Assembly: GCA_905236405.1 (NCBI GenBank)
Contig: CAJOQB010000082.1
Location: 1 to 12,898 of the forward strand
Direction of reading: 5' to 3'
Source of the DNA: an uncultured Bacteroidales bacterium
GTDB lineage: Bacteria; Bacteroidota; Bacteroidia; Bacteroidales; P3
Length of the DNA stretch: 12,898 nucleotides
Numbering within the stretch: position 1 is the first letter of the stretch; the number at the start of each line of letters is the position of its first letter. The translations under genes were made by a program, and so were the position numbers. This document shows positions 5,407 to 12,898 of the stretch, piece after piece. The notes beneath the pieces are model-generated. The model worked only from the letters and a program-made list of their open reading frames with translations, ran no database searches and was not told the DNA's origin.

Positions 5407-7873
5407 CCTTCTTGTCATACAAATCCGAACTGGTGACAAGATAGGGATTCAATGCGGACTCTTCATTCCAGGCGTAATAGCGACCGGGATCATGATCAGT
5501 CACCCAAGACTGCAGCGTTGTGATGATATGAACAAGAGGTGCAGAAGGATCGCTATTATGTGCCAAAATACTACTATATGTCACAACGACCGAATCGGTA
5601 GTACCCGGGTTGGTGATACGTCGGATGGCTGTCGTATGGAAATTGCCTCCAGGCGTTCCTTGTTCACTGTATGAATAGCAATTCGTCAGCGTGGCCGGCG
5701 AGGTGATAGAGCTATAGAACACCTTGCCCACACCATCGTATACATAGACGTTCTCAATCGTCGAACTGTTGGTGACGACACCGACGGCTCCACCCACATG
5801 GCTTCCAGGCTGGGCATGACCCAAAGTGCACTGGAAGGTGGAGTAACAGTTGGACATCGTGCCGCCCGACATAATGGCCACCAAGCCACCGCAGGTCACA
5901 GGACCGTCTTGTGTGGTGACATTGCCAAAACCATCTTGGAAACAGTTGCGGATCTCGCCACTTTCCATCGTGGCAGCGATACCGGCAACACGATCCAAGC
6001 CGACGATAAGACTCATCTGGTTGCGGCATCCCAAGATGTTTCCTCGGTTGACATTGACGATACCGCCCACCGAACCCGAGGTCGAGAGGATACCTGCCGC
6101 ATAGCAGTTCTGCACGTTGGCTCCGGAATTGTTATAGAAGACGATGCAACCCCAGTTGGAGGTCTGTGTCGTGCGGCTAATGATGGTATTGCAGTCGCGC
6201 ACCATGCCGCCACTGTTGTTGTTCATACATACACCCGCCACGTTGTCGCCTTGCAAGAGGGCACGTGTCAAGGTGGTGCTGGCACGAATCACAGCGCCAT
6301 CATTGTTGTTCAGACAGATGCCCGCCACGTTGATAGTGGTCGTTGAGGCATCGTGCTTCTTCAAGTTGCCTTCGTTGCGACAACCGGTGATAAGGTTGCT
6401 GTTGCTGACGCAAATACCCGCTATATGAGCATTCTTCGATGTGACATTCACCTGATTGACACAGTTGCGCATGACACCTTGGTTGACATTGCACAGAGGC
6501 GAGAAAGGAGCACCCGACTCGTAGTCGGCAATGGTACCCTTCACCGTTACCGAGTCGACACTACCTTGGCTCGAAATGGATTGGAAGAGCGGAACATGAC
6601 TGTTGTTGGTGATACCCGCTGCAGTGGGGCTACCCGACGAGCAACGGAAATGACCCTTGAAGTTGTTGATACCCGCTGTCCAGTTCTCTGTGTTTAGTAT
6701 AATATCGGTACGGACCACCTTGATATAGGTGTTCTCCGTAATGCGTTGTCCGTTGATGCGACCAGCATCACCAGCATTATAGGCGTTGCGTATCTTGACT
6801 AAATCATCAACAGAGTAGACCTGGAAAGGACGCAATGCGGTACCATTGCCCACCACCTGCACATTGCTCGAGCCGTGGGCATCAGATGATACCTGTGCCC
6901 AACCGTTAATCTCCAGCGCATCCATCATCGTGATAGCGTTGCGACGGATTTTGGCATTCAGCACTTTCTCCGATTTATACCCGTCCGTCGTCACCAGTTT
7001 CACTTTCAGACGATAGCCCGTGTAGTTGGTATCGCTGTGTCCACTACCATTCTCCTTACCCGTTTGAGCTGGCAGGGGAAGGTAGAAAGTGAAGAGACCA
7101 TCCTTGGAGTCACGCCCAAGCGTTTGGTTGACATTGGTGATACGGATGGTATACTTCTTGTCATCAGTGCCGGCTGGAACCAAATAGGGATTGTAATAAT
7201 TGATTCGTTTGATATCGAAGAGACCCGAAATCTGCTTTCGATTAGCACCATATGATTCAATCTCTATCTCCTTAATCGTCCTGCTTTGGCCAGTTGCAGC
7301 ATAGAACTGCAGACGCAGGATGCCCGACACCGAGTGAAATCCCAAAGTATCGTGGCTTGTGCTGTCCTCTGGATCCCACGCCGTCCTTCTGCTTGCATAC
7401 GAATATGCCACCATGGGATAACAGTTTTGTCCGAAGGTGAAGTCGGCATTCGTGGCACCGGCACGATAAGGCATCGTGTCAGGGTAATCCAACCTTTGAG
7501 TTGTTCCTCCACCTTTCGTCATGGCTTTTGCACCCGCCTCATAAGGATAGACAGCAGCATAAGCACCATAGGCATCGCCATCCGCATCTACTGGTATTGT
7601 CAAACGATAGAATGCCGTGGGGGTGCCTGCACCAAATCTCAATGTACCAATATTGATATTATCCGACTCACTGGACACAGCAATACGGTCGCCCTCCTCC
7701 CAATAGATGAACTCCTCGTTCACGAGGTAGTTCTTGCTATCGCTATCGGAATAGGGCTGTTCCATATAGGCTCCCATGTCGATGGTCACCATCTCATATT
7801 CGGGGTCGCAGGAAGAGAGCAGCAGCGTCATGGCTGCCACCATCAGAAGGCTATATAATGAATAACGTCTCAT
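5381..7873 (-). CDS. Fimbrillin-like lipoprotein with C-terminal GLUG-like beta-helix repeats
   Basis: The 830-residue protein has a clear lipoprotein signal: hydrophobic core about 7-20, lipobox LSSC with Cys22, then acidic residues, consistent with surface export in Bacteroidetes. Residues about 30-330 look like a fimbrillin/Mfa-like N-terminal domain (EEGDRIAV at 59-66, YAAVYPYEAG at 105-114, FHSVSGILRLQF at 179-190). Residues about 430-720 form roughly nine imperfect units of about 29 residues. Each has a hydrophobic-Gly-Gly or AGI core followed by an Asn/Gly turn and an NC(Y/F/R)-type segment, as in GLUG-like beta-helix coils. Examples are NNSGANVQNCYAAG (581-594) and ESGEIRNCFQDG (637-648). 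It is last in the operon after the T9SS protein and the small acidic gene. The C-terminus is strikingly basic (KKAMRGRRRR), encoded where it overlaps the opposite gene. The role is inferred as surface adhesion or anchoring. Confidence 0.82.
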   Translation of the reverse strand: MRRYSLYSLLMVAAMTLLLSSCDPEYEMVTIDMGAYMEQPYSDSDSKNYLVNEEFIYWEEGDRIAVSSESDNINIGTLRFGAGTPTAFYRLTIPVDADGDAYGAYAAVYPYEAGAKAMTKGGGTTQRLDYPDTMPYRAGATNADFTFGQNCYPMVAYSYASRRTAWDPEDSTSHDTLGFHSVSGILRLQFYAATGQSRTIKEIEIESYGANRKQISGLFDIKRINYYNPYLVPAGTDDKKYTIRITNVNQTLGRDSKDGLFTFYLPLPAQTGKENGSGHSDTNYTGYRLKVKLVTTDGYKSEKVLNAKIRRNAITMMDALEINGWAQVSSDAHGSSNVQVVGNGTALRPFQVYSVDDLVKIRNAYNAGDAGRINGQRITENTYIKVVRTDIILNTENWTAGINNFKGHFRCSSGSPTAAGITNNSHVPLFQSISSQGSVDSVTVKGTIADYESGAPFSPLCNVNQGVMRNCVNQVNVTSKNAHIAGICVSNSNLITGCRNEGNLKKHDASTTTINVAGICLNNNDGAVIRASTTLTRALLQGDNVAGVCMNNNSGGMVRDCNTIISRTTQTSNWGCIVFYNNSGANVQNCYAAGILSTSGSVGGIVNVNRGNILGCRNQMSLIVGLDRVAGIAATMESGEIRNCFQDGFGNVTTQDGPVTCGGLVAIMSGGTMSNCYSTFQCTLGHAQPGSHVGGAVGVVTNSSTIENVYVYDGVGKVFYSSITSPATLTNCYSYSEQGTPGGNFHTTAIRRITNPGTTDSVVVTYSSILAHNSDPSAPLVHIITTLQSWVTDHDPGRYYAWNEESALNPYLVTSSDLYDKKAMRGRRRR

Positions 7874-7883
7874 TGTCTTTTTT

Positions 7884-7928
7884 CAGATTACTCAGATTAC
7901 TCGGAATACTCAGATTACTCAGATAACA
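7884..7928 (-). repeat. 9-bp tandem repeat (five units) in the lipoprotein gene leader
   Basis: Five 9-bp units run from 7884 to 7928: CAGATTACT, CAGATTACT, CGGAATACT, CAGATTACT and CAGATAACA on the plus strand. Three are identical, one differs at two positions and the last is degenerate. They nearly fill the 56-bp gap between the small acidic gene and the lipoprotein gene, ending 10 bases before its start codon. Copy-number change would alter leader length or spacing without touching a reading frame. Confidence 0.85.
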
Positions 7929-7929
7929 T

Positions 7930-8106
7930 TTACCATTCGGTTTCCCAGACACCTTTCTCGTTCTCGCCTCGGTTGTCGGTGAACTCGGTCACTTGTTCGA
8001 CAGTAGTCTTGACAGGAGAGAGGTTGCTCTCACATTCGACGGCAAACTCAAACACTTCGAGTTCAGGAGCCACATAGGGCATTTTGTCGTTCATGGTCGT
8101 GTTCAT
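7930..8106 (-). CDS. Small acidic protein (about 58 residues) of unknown function
   Basis: I do not recognise a characterised family. The protein is acidic, has one cysteine, no signal peptide and no membrane segment. Residues 10-24 (PYVAPELEVFEFAVE) resemble the pattern Y-x-(A/T)-P-E-x-E-x-x-E seen at the N-terminus of many short hypothetical proteins of Bacteroidales (from memory). The tail is rich in Glu, Asn and Trp. Start choice: ATG 8106 is preceded by AGGAGG with a 5-base spacer, a consensus ribosome binding site. An in-frame ATG at 8121 overlaps the stop of the upstream gene (TAATG) and would add five residues (MEEEA). Placement between a T9SS adhesin gene and a fimbrillin-like lipoprotein gene suggests a function linked to them, possibly a secreted peptide, chaperone or regulator; that is inference. 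Confidence 0.7.
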   Translation of the reverse strand: MNTTMNDKMPYVAPELEVFEFAVECESNLSPVKTTVEQVTEFTDNRGENEKGVWETEW

Positions 8107-8110
8107 AGCT

Positions 8111-8117
8111 TCCTCCT
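8111..8117 (-). promoter_or_regulatory. Consensus Shine-Dalgarno site of the small acidic gene
   Basis: On the minus strand the run GGAGGAGGAAGCT directly precedes ATG 8106. AGGAGG lies five bases from that codon, near the optimal spacing. The other genes here show only A-rich leaders, as is normal in Bacteroidetes, so this site stands out. It lies just after the stop codon of the large upstream gene, which suits reinitiation. Confidence 0.6.
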
Positions 8118-8120
8118 CCA

Positions 8121-11100
8121 TTATTTCTTGATTACTTTCTTGATGGCGATGCCACGAGACGTGGTTACACGTAAGTAGTAGGAACCTGTCGGGTAGGGAG
8201 TCAGGTCGAAGTGGACTTGGTCGCCCTCGCCCTTGACCGTCACCACTCGACGGCTGATAGCGTCGTAGACCTCGACCGTTTGGATGTCGTCAGACTCTAC
8301 CGTCACTTTGCCACGTGTGGGATTGGGGTAGACCTTCACGTCGAAGGGCTCCACAACATCGATGCCGACGTCACCCTTCACATAGATGGTGAGATTGAGC
8401 ACCACCACGCTGTCGCAGCCGTGCTGTGTGACGAGGCTATCGATAATCTGTACCGTCTTGACACCGTTGGCATCGGTGACGCCACGCAGCATCGACAGCT
8501 CTTCAGCCGACAAAACGAAGCCGTGACCCATGTAGTAGTCGCCATCGGCCACCGAGTCGAAGAAGAGCTCGGTCTCCGACTGACCCATCGATATAATCAA
8601 GGTGAAGGTGCTATCCACCATCTCGACCGTGTCGATGTAGTGCAGTTGGATGACGGTGTCTTGGTAGACGAAGGTGCCGTTGTAGTTGTATTCGTCGCAG
8701 GCTACCTCTATCAACGTGTCGTTCACAGGCACCATATCGGGAGCACCGAAGATGGGGTAACCCGAGTTGACACCCGCTGTGTCGGAAGTCCACGTGAGGA
8801 AGGCATCGGGATTGTCCTCGTTGTTCTGACGCACCCAGCGGTTGAGCAGACGGGTCATGTTGTCGACACCGTCAATCCGCTGTGCGGTCTTCACTTGTTT
8901 GCCATTGCCCTTGAACGACGCATACTTCGTCGCGCCGGTAGTGTTGCTACCCAAGCCGAACACACGAGTCGAGATACCATCCATATAGTAGCAGTGGTCG
9001 AGGGTGACGTTGCCGCCCATCTGACCCACCAAGCCACCAGCCTGGTTGGTAGCATGGACGCGACCATAGACATAGTTGTTGCTCAGGTTGACATTGTTGG
9101 CCGAACCCATCAGACCGCCGGCGAACATCGCGTTGCCGTTGGTGACCAGTCGCACGTAGTTGTTACGCAGGTCGGCAATCTCGCTGACCGTGTTGGGCTT
9201 GCGACCCATACGGCCTCTTCTGCCGTCGTTGCCACCCTTGCCGTAGACGTGGGTAGCCACACCGGAGAGACCGCCTAAATAGAAGGCCGACTGGAGTTTC
9301 GATGCATCGACATCTGCAATGTTGTTCGCAGTCACACCGTCGACGCCATCCACACCACCAATCTTGACATTGTATCCTTGGTAGCCCACGAGACCACCAG
9401 CATAAATGGCATTGCCCAACAGCGTCACCTGCACCGTGCTACCACCAATAGTGACATTGGAGTCGGCCTGACCAATCAAACCGCCCACACAGTAACTGCC
9501 ACTGAAGGTCGATGCACTGTGGACTTGGTTATTTTGGATGTCGGTACCACTATGTGCCACAGCCACTAAACCGCCCACATAGTTATTGCCTTTCAAGAAC
9601 TCCGACTCCAAATAGACATCTTGCACCGTGGCGGTGTCCAAATTGCCGAAGAAGCCGACATAAGGCAGGTTGTCCTCATTGACAGTGATGTTCTTTATAT
9701 GCGTATTGGTTGCAGCATTCACGTTGGCATCGGTGGTACCGCCATAGAAGGTGCCACTGAAAGGATTGTTGATATTGCCCAGTGGCGTCCACAAATGAGC
9801 ACCCATGTCGTAGCCACCGGCTATAGGCACAATGGTGATGCGTTTGTTGTGGAACTGTTGTGCACGTTGACCGTTCAAACCATTGGTAGTGCTGATCAGC
9901 CATGCCAGAGCCGAGTCGGTGCTAATGGTCACATTGCCATAGTAGTCGACTTCATAACCATATGTAGGCTCACGTGTCACCACCTCGAACCAGTGGTCGC
10001 CAGGACCATAGATGGCGTTGATGGTTGCGTTATGATTAGGCACCACATAAAGAATGTCGGCAGGGTCGCCTTCGGGATCGAAGTCCCACATCAAGAACGA
10101 CATAGGAGCAACGTCCGAACCATTCAACTGAGTGGGGACGTGATTCAACGTCGTTAAATTCAGGACATCACCAGGGCAGAAATAGACATCCTCAAAATCA
10201 TCTATAACAGAATGCTGGTATTCGAATGTGTTTTGCGGCACATAGAAATCGTGTGCCACAATCTTAGCGTTGTATCCCTCAGGATAGACCGAAGGCGCAA
10301 GTTTCACACCGCGGGCAATACGAAGGTAACGTGCCACTGTGGAGTCGTTGGTGTTGTGGAAGGCACTAGAGTCAACACCAGGATTGTGCAGCGTAGTAAA
10401 GGTACTGCCCGACGAGGTACGGGTATAGCTTGTTGCAGGTCCGAAGGTACTGAGCCATTTCTGATCCTCTGGTGTGTCTGTCGCATGGGTTGTGGATTCA
10501 CTGTAGAGTGAACCATCGACACGACGCACACGAATCTCAATGGTCTGCGGGACCAGACAGTTGTTGGTCAAGTCAACACCCTCAACATAATAGGTATAAT
10601 CGAAGATATCTGACGATGGCGGCATACTCAATCCATTCAGGACACAGGTATCGACCTGTGCAGCAGCTCTCAAAGCAGGCACATTGTTCACCTGAACGTT
10701 GTCGCCCGTAGTGATACGCTGACGCACCACCGGAGCATGTTCCCAGTCATAGGTCTGAGTTCTGCCAGCAACATTATAATAAGAACTGGTATAGTAAGGA
10801 TCACCGCTCGTTTCGGTGGCAGGCTTGTAGTGGTCAGTCTTCCAAGTATAAGTGTAGGGGAAGAAACCACCTTGCAACTTGAACTGCATCGAGTCGCGCA
10901 CTGCCGAACACCACGAGGAGTCGTTGATATGATACGAGGTGGGATGATAGCCGTCGGCCAAAGCATAAGGCTTAAAGGTGGCACAACGCTGGAAGTAGAT
11001 GGTGTAGCTGTTCACCGTCGAGTGATAGAAGGTGAAAGCATTGGTACTGTCGTCAAAGAAAATGTAGTTGTTCCACATGTTCTCTGCTGTCACTGGTCGG

Positions 11101-12898
11101 TTGTTTGCCACGCGGGCAATCTGGATGGTATCGCGAATGGTCTCGCCAGGGAACCACTTGGTAACACCAATCAACGACTGGGGAGACAGCTCGGTGTTGA
11201 AGGTAATCAGGTCGGACTGTGCATCAAGCATATCGCTTCCATTCGGCTTGCGGGTAAGGAAAACGTTGCTCAACGAAGCCGCACAATTTCCCGTGGAAGT
11301 CGAAGGCACATGGATAATGGTGTCGTCCAACTGGTCATCAACACGACGAGTGAAAATGTCGACCAACACCTGAGTGGTATCCATCTTCCAATAGTTGAAA
11401 CCATTTTCATGCTCTGTCACATCACATCCCGCATTGTATGTATATGACGTCTTTTCCTTATCATACGATTGGAACCAGCCAGTGCAAGCGTCAAGCGACT
11501 CGAGTCTGTAGTTGCGGGCAATTTTGACCACATCGCCGCCATTGTTTTTGAGCCCCAGATGCACCGTTCCACCATTATTGTAGATACCCGCACCATTGTT
11601 GGGACTGTTGTGCGGAGCCATCACGATATTGCCATAGATTTCGTTATTGTAACCCAAAGTCACCTTGGGATAGCCTGGATTCGAGGCGACAACCCTGTCG
11701 GTAATGAGCGAGTCGATCACACCTGTTCGCGGTCGAAGAACGTAATACTCCTTTGCTGCCGCCACACTATGATAGACGCCGATAGCACCACCTGGATTGT
11801 TCAATCCCCAATGACCTTGTGGGTTGACGGCTGCATCAGGACAGGAGGTATTGTTAAAGTTGTTGATCAGGTTGACATTGTTGCCCAATTGAAGTTGTGC
11901 GTTCTCGGTCACCTCGATGATGGGTGCATGAGCCCACAAGGTGTCAACAGTACGATTCACACTGGCATCAGCCACACCTATAGAGGGATTATCGACTGGG
12001 TCTGTCGAACGAGTGGTGTGTTTGACACGAGTGATGCCGCTACCGTTGAACCACGAATTGTAGACACTGAAACGGCTGTTCTTGCCCATGCGTACCATGG
12101 GACCGCGATAGGCACATTCCTTGCCCGGAGCATCAAAGTGGCTGCCCGAGTAGCGGATAATCTGGATAACGCTATAGTCAAAACCACGGATGGTGACATT
12201 GTCGTCGGTGCCAAGATCCACTGTATCGAGAATACAAATAACATCGCCCTCTTTGTAGAGTCGCAATGCCTCGACAAAGTTGACTACAAAATTATTGGGA
12301 CGCAATCCAGCACCTACGGCAGAGATATCGCTGCACGCCTTCAACTTGATGCCATTGCGCGTGATGGTAAGACCGCCCGAACCACGAGAAGATTGATCGC
12401 CATGGAGAGCTGAAGCCAAATAAATGGTGTCGCCCTCCTTACGGGTCTTGACCTTAAACGTCAAATGGAACTCGTGTGTCACAGAATTTTTGGTATAAGC
12501 CAATGTCAGGCGTATCTTGCCCAAATAGGGATTCTCTGGATAAACCATAGCACCGTCGAAATGAAGCACACCCTCAATAGCAGCCGAGGCACGGCCATCG
12601 AGAGAACCCAACGGGATATCGAGATCACGACTGTTGAAAATCTTATGAGGATTGTCCTCGCTGTATTCAGAGATATAATCGGTGTTGTTTTCGACACCAG
12701 CCACAATACCATCGGTACCAACGTTCAAAACACCATCCTCACCGGCACAAGTCTTGTACACATCCATGCTGCGTGTATCAATGGTGTACCAACCTAAGGT
12801 ATTTGCAATATTATCGGTAATATTCTCACTCAGATTAAGGGTGAAGCCAAACTGATTGTTGGCAGTCTTGTTGGCATCGGCAGCAACCAAATTCCACA
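8121..12898 (-). CDS. Large T9SS-secreted beta-helix/GLUG-repeat surface protein (5' end outside window)
   Basis: The frame stays open to the right edge, so at least 1,591 residues are visible and the N-terminus with signal peptide is missing; a TTG at 12890-12888 is not evidence of a start. In protein order: a right-handed beta-helix-like region (about 12450-11480) with GGAIGVYHS and NGAGIYNNGG; a middle region with GGFFPYTYTW (10871-10842), like SprB/PKD-type repeats; a GLUG-like array (about 9915-8745) with VGGLVAVA, VGGLIGQA, AGGLVGYQ, AGGLMGSA and AGGLVGQM; a stretch ending GCDSVVVLNLTI, common in large Bacteroidetes surface proteins; and a T9SS type A sorting domain in the last 70 residues (VYPNPTRGKVTV, VEVYDAISRRVV, TGSYYLRV, final KKVIKK). 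The protein should cross the outer membrane by T9SS and be attached or released at the surface. It leads the operon with the small acidic and lipoprotein genes. Adhesion is likely but unproven. Confidence 0.88.
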   Translation of the reverse strand, partial: WNLVAADANKTANNQFGFTLNLSENITDNIANTLGWYTIDTRSMDVYKTCAGEDGVLNVGTDGIVAGVENNTDYISEYSEDNPHKIFNSRDLDIPLGSLDGRASAAIEGVLHFDGAMVYPENPYLGKIRLTLAYTKNSVTHEFHLTFKVKTRKEGDTIYLASALHGDQSSRGSGGLTITRNGIKLKACSDISAVGAGLRPNNFVVNFVEALRLYKEGDVICILDTVDLGTDDNVTIRGFDYSVIQIIRYSGSHFDAPGKECAYRGPMVRMGKNSRFSVYNSWFNGSGITRVKHTTRSTDPVDNPSIGVADASVNRTVDTLWAHAPIIEVTENAQLQLGNNVNLINNFNNTSCPDAAVNPQGHWGLNNPGGAIGVYHSVAAAKEYYVLRPRTGVIDSLITDRVVASNPGYPKVTLGYNNEIYGNIVMAPHNSPNNGAGIYNNGGTVHLGLKNNGGDVVKIARNYRLESLDACTGWFQSYDKEKTSYTYNAGCDVTEHENGFNYWKMDTTQVLVDIFTRRVDDQLDDTIIHVPSTSTGNCAASLSNVFLTRKPNGSDMLDAQSDLITFNTELSPQSLIGVTKWFPGETIRDTIQIARVANNRPVTAENMWNNYIFFDDSTNAFTFYHSTVNSYTIYFQRCATFKPYALADGYHPTSYHINDSSWCSAVRDSMQFKLQGGFFPYTYTWKTDHYKPATETSGDPYYTSSYYNVAGRTQTYDWEHAPVVRQRITTGDNVQVNNVPALRAAAQVDTCVLNGLSMPPSSDIFDYTYYVEGVDLTNNCLVPQTIEIRVRRVDGSLYSESTTHATDTPEDQKWLSTFGPATSYTRTSSGSTFTTLHNPGVDSSAFHNTNDSTVARYLRIARGVKLAPSVYPEGYNAKIVAHDFYVPQNTFEYQHSVIDDFEDVYFCPGDVLNLTTLNHVPTQLNGSDVAPMSFLMWDFDPEGDPADILYVVPNHNATINAIYGPGDHWFEVVTREPTYGYEVDYYGNVTISTDSALAWLISTTNGLNGQRAQQFHNKRITIVPIAGGYDMGAHLWTPLGNINNPFSGTFYGGTTDANVNAATNTHIKNITVNEDNLPYVGFFGNLDTATVQDVYLESEFLKGNNYVGGLVAVAHSGTDIQNNQVHSASTFSGSYCVGGLIGQADSNVTIGGSTVQVTLLGNAIYAGGLVGYQGYNVKIGGVDGVDGVTANNIADVDASKLQSAFYLGGLSGVATHVYGKGGNDGRRGRMGRKPNTVSEIADLRNNYVRLVTNGNAMFAGGLMGSANNVNLSNNYVYGRVHATNQAGGLVGQMGGNVTLDHCYYMDGISTRVFGLGSNTTGATKYASFKGNGKQVKTAQRIDGVDNMTRLLNRWVRQNNEDNPDAFLTWTSDTAGVNSGYPIFGAPDMVPVNDTLIEVACDEYNYNGTFVYQDTVIQLHYIDTVEMVDSTFTLIISMGQSETELFFDSVADGDYYMGHGFVLSAEELSMLRGVTDANGVKTVQIIDSLVTQHGCDSVVVLNLTIYVKGDVGIDVVEPFDVKVYPNPTRGKVTVESDDIQTVEVYDAISRRVVTVKGEGDQVHFDLTPYPTGSYYLRVTTSRGIAIKKVIKK
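8124..8333 (-). other. T9SS type A C-terminal sorting domain (coding segment)
   Basis: The last 70 codons of the large surface protein carry the pattern of the type A sorting signal. VYPNP opens the domain, GKVTVES forms the next strand, VEVYDAISRRVV is the central motif, and LTPYPTGSYYLRV with a lysine-rich end closes it. Such domains direct transit through the T9SS outer-membrane translocon and are normally removed after export. None of the T9SS machinery genes lie in this window, so they must be elsewhere. Confidence 0.9.

Noticed and set aside
7884..7928. CRISPR-like array
   Set aside because: Units are 9 bp, directly adjacent and without spacers. This is a simple tandem repeat, and no cas gene is present.
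8211..9278. 355-codon plus-strand frame opposite the T9SS protein
   Set aside because: It is antisense to the sorting domain and GLUG repeats. The His/Val/Asp-rich composition is typical of a shadow frame.
12888..12890. TTG as start codon of the large surface protein
   Set aside because: The frame stays open to the window edge, no signal peptide follows the TTG, and the sequence reads as mid-domain. The gene is simply cut by the window.

Overview
The window looks like a chromosomal segment of a Bacteroidales bacterium of moderate GC (about 50%). Four things point there: promoters of the TAnnTTTG (sigma-ABfr) type, starts mostly lacking Shine-Dalgarno sequences, a type IX secretion (T9SS) type A C-terminal sorting domain, and a fimbrillin-like lipoprotein. 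I cannot name the genus from sequence alone.

Left part (1-4138). A tRNA-Ser(GGA) lies on the minus strand at the left edge, complete except for its discriminator base. It is followed by a gene-free stretch (88-445) rich in inverted repeats. Then comes a minus-strand pair for peptide use: a POT/PTR2-family proton-coupled peptide transporter (2168-3901) and, downstream, an M49 (dipeptidyl-peptidase III-like) zinc peptidase lipoprotein (446-2089). A strong hairpin separates these two genes and a terminator follows the second. The likely logic is uptake and cleavage of short peptides.

Middle (3902-5406). A divergent promoter region with several palindromes leads rightward into a tightly spaced plus-strand pair: a Sua5/YrdC-type threonylcarbamoyl-AMP synthase (tRNA t6A modification) and an Sfp-type 4'-phosphopantetheinyl transferase (carrier-protein activation).

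Right part (5381-12898). A minus-strand surface-protein operon reads, in transcription order: (1) a very large secreted beta-helix protein with GLUG-like repeats and a T9SS sorting domain, whose N-terminus lies beyond the window; (2) a tiny acidic protein of about 58 residues; (3) a fimbrillin-like lipoprotein whose C-terminal half is also a GLUG-like repeat array. The first two genes overlap or nearly abut. The second and third are separated by a leader holding a 9-bp tandem repeat. The last gene of this operon overlaps tail-to-tail with the phosphopantetheinyl transferase gene. The three-gene surface cassette is the most interesting part: a T9SS adhesin and an anchored fimbrillin-type lipoprotein share repeat architecture and are joined by an uncharacterised small protein with its own consensus ribosome binding site.
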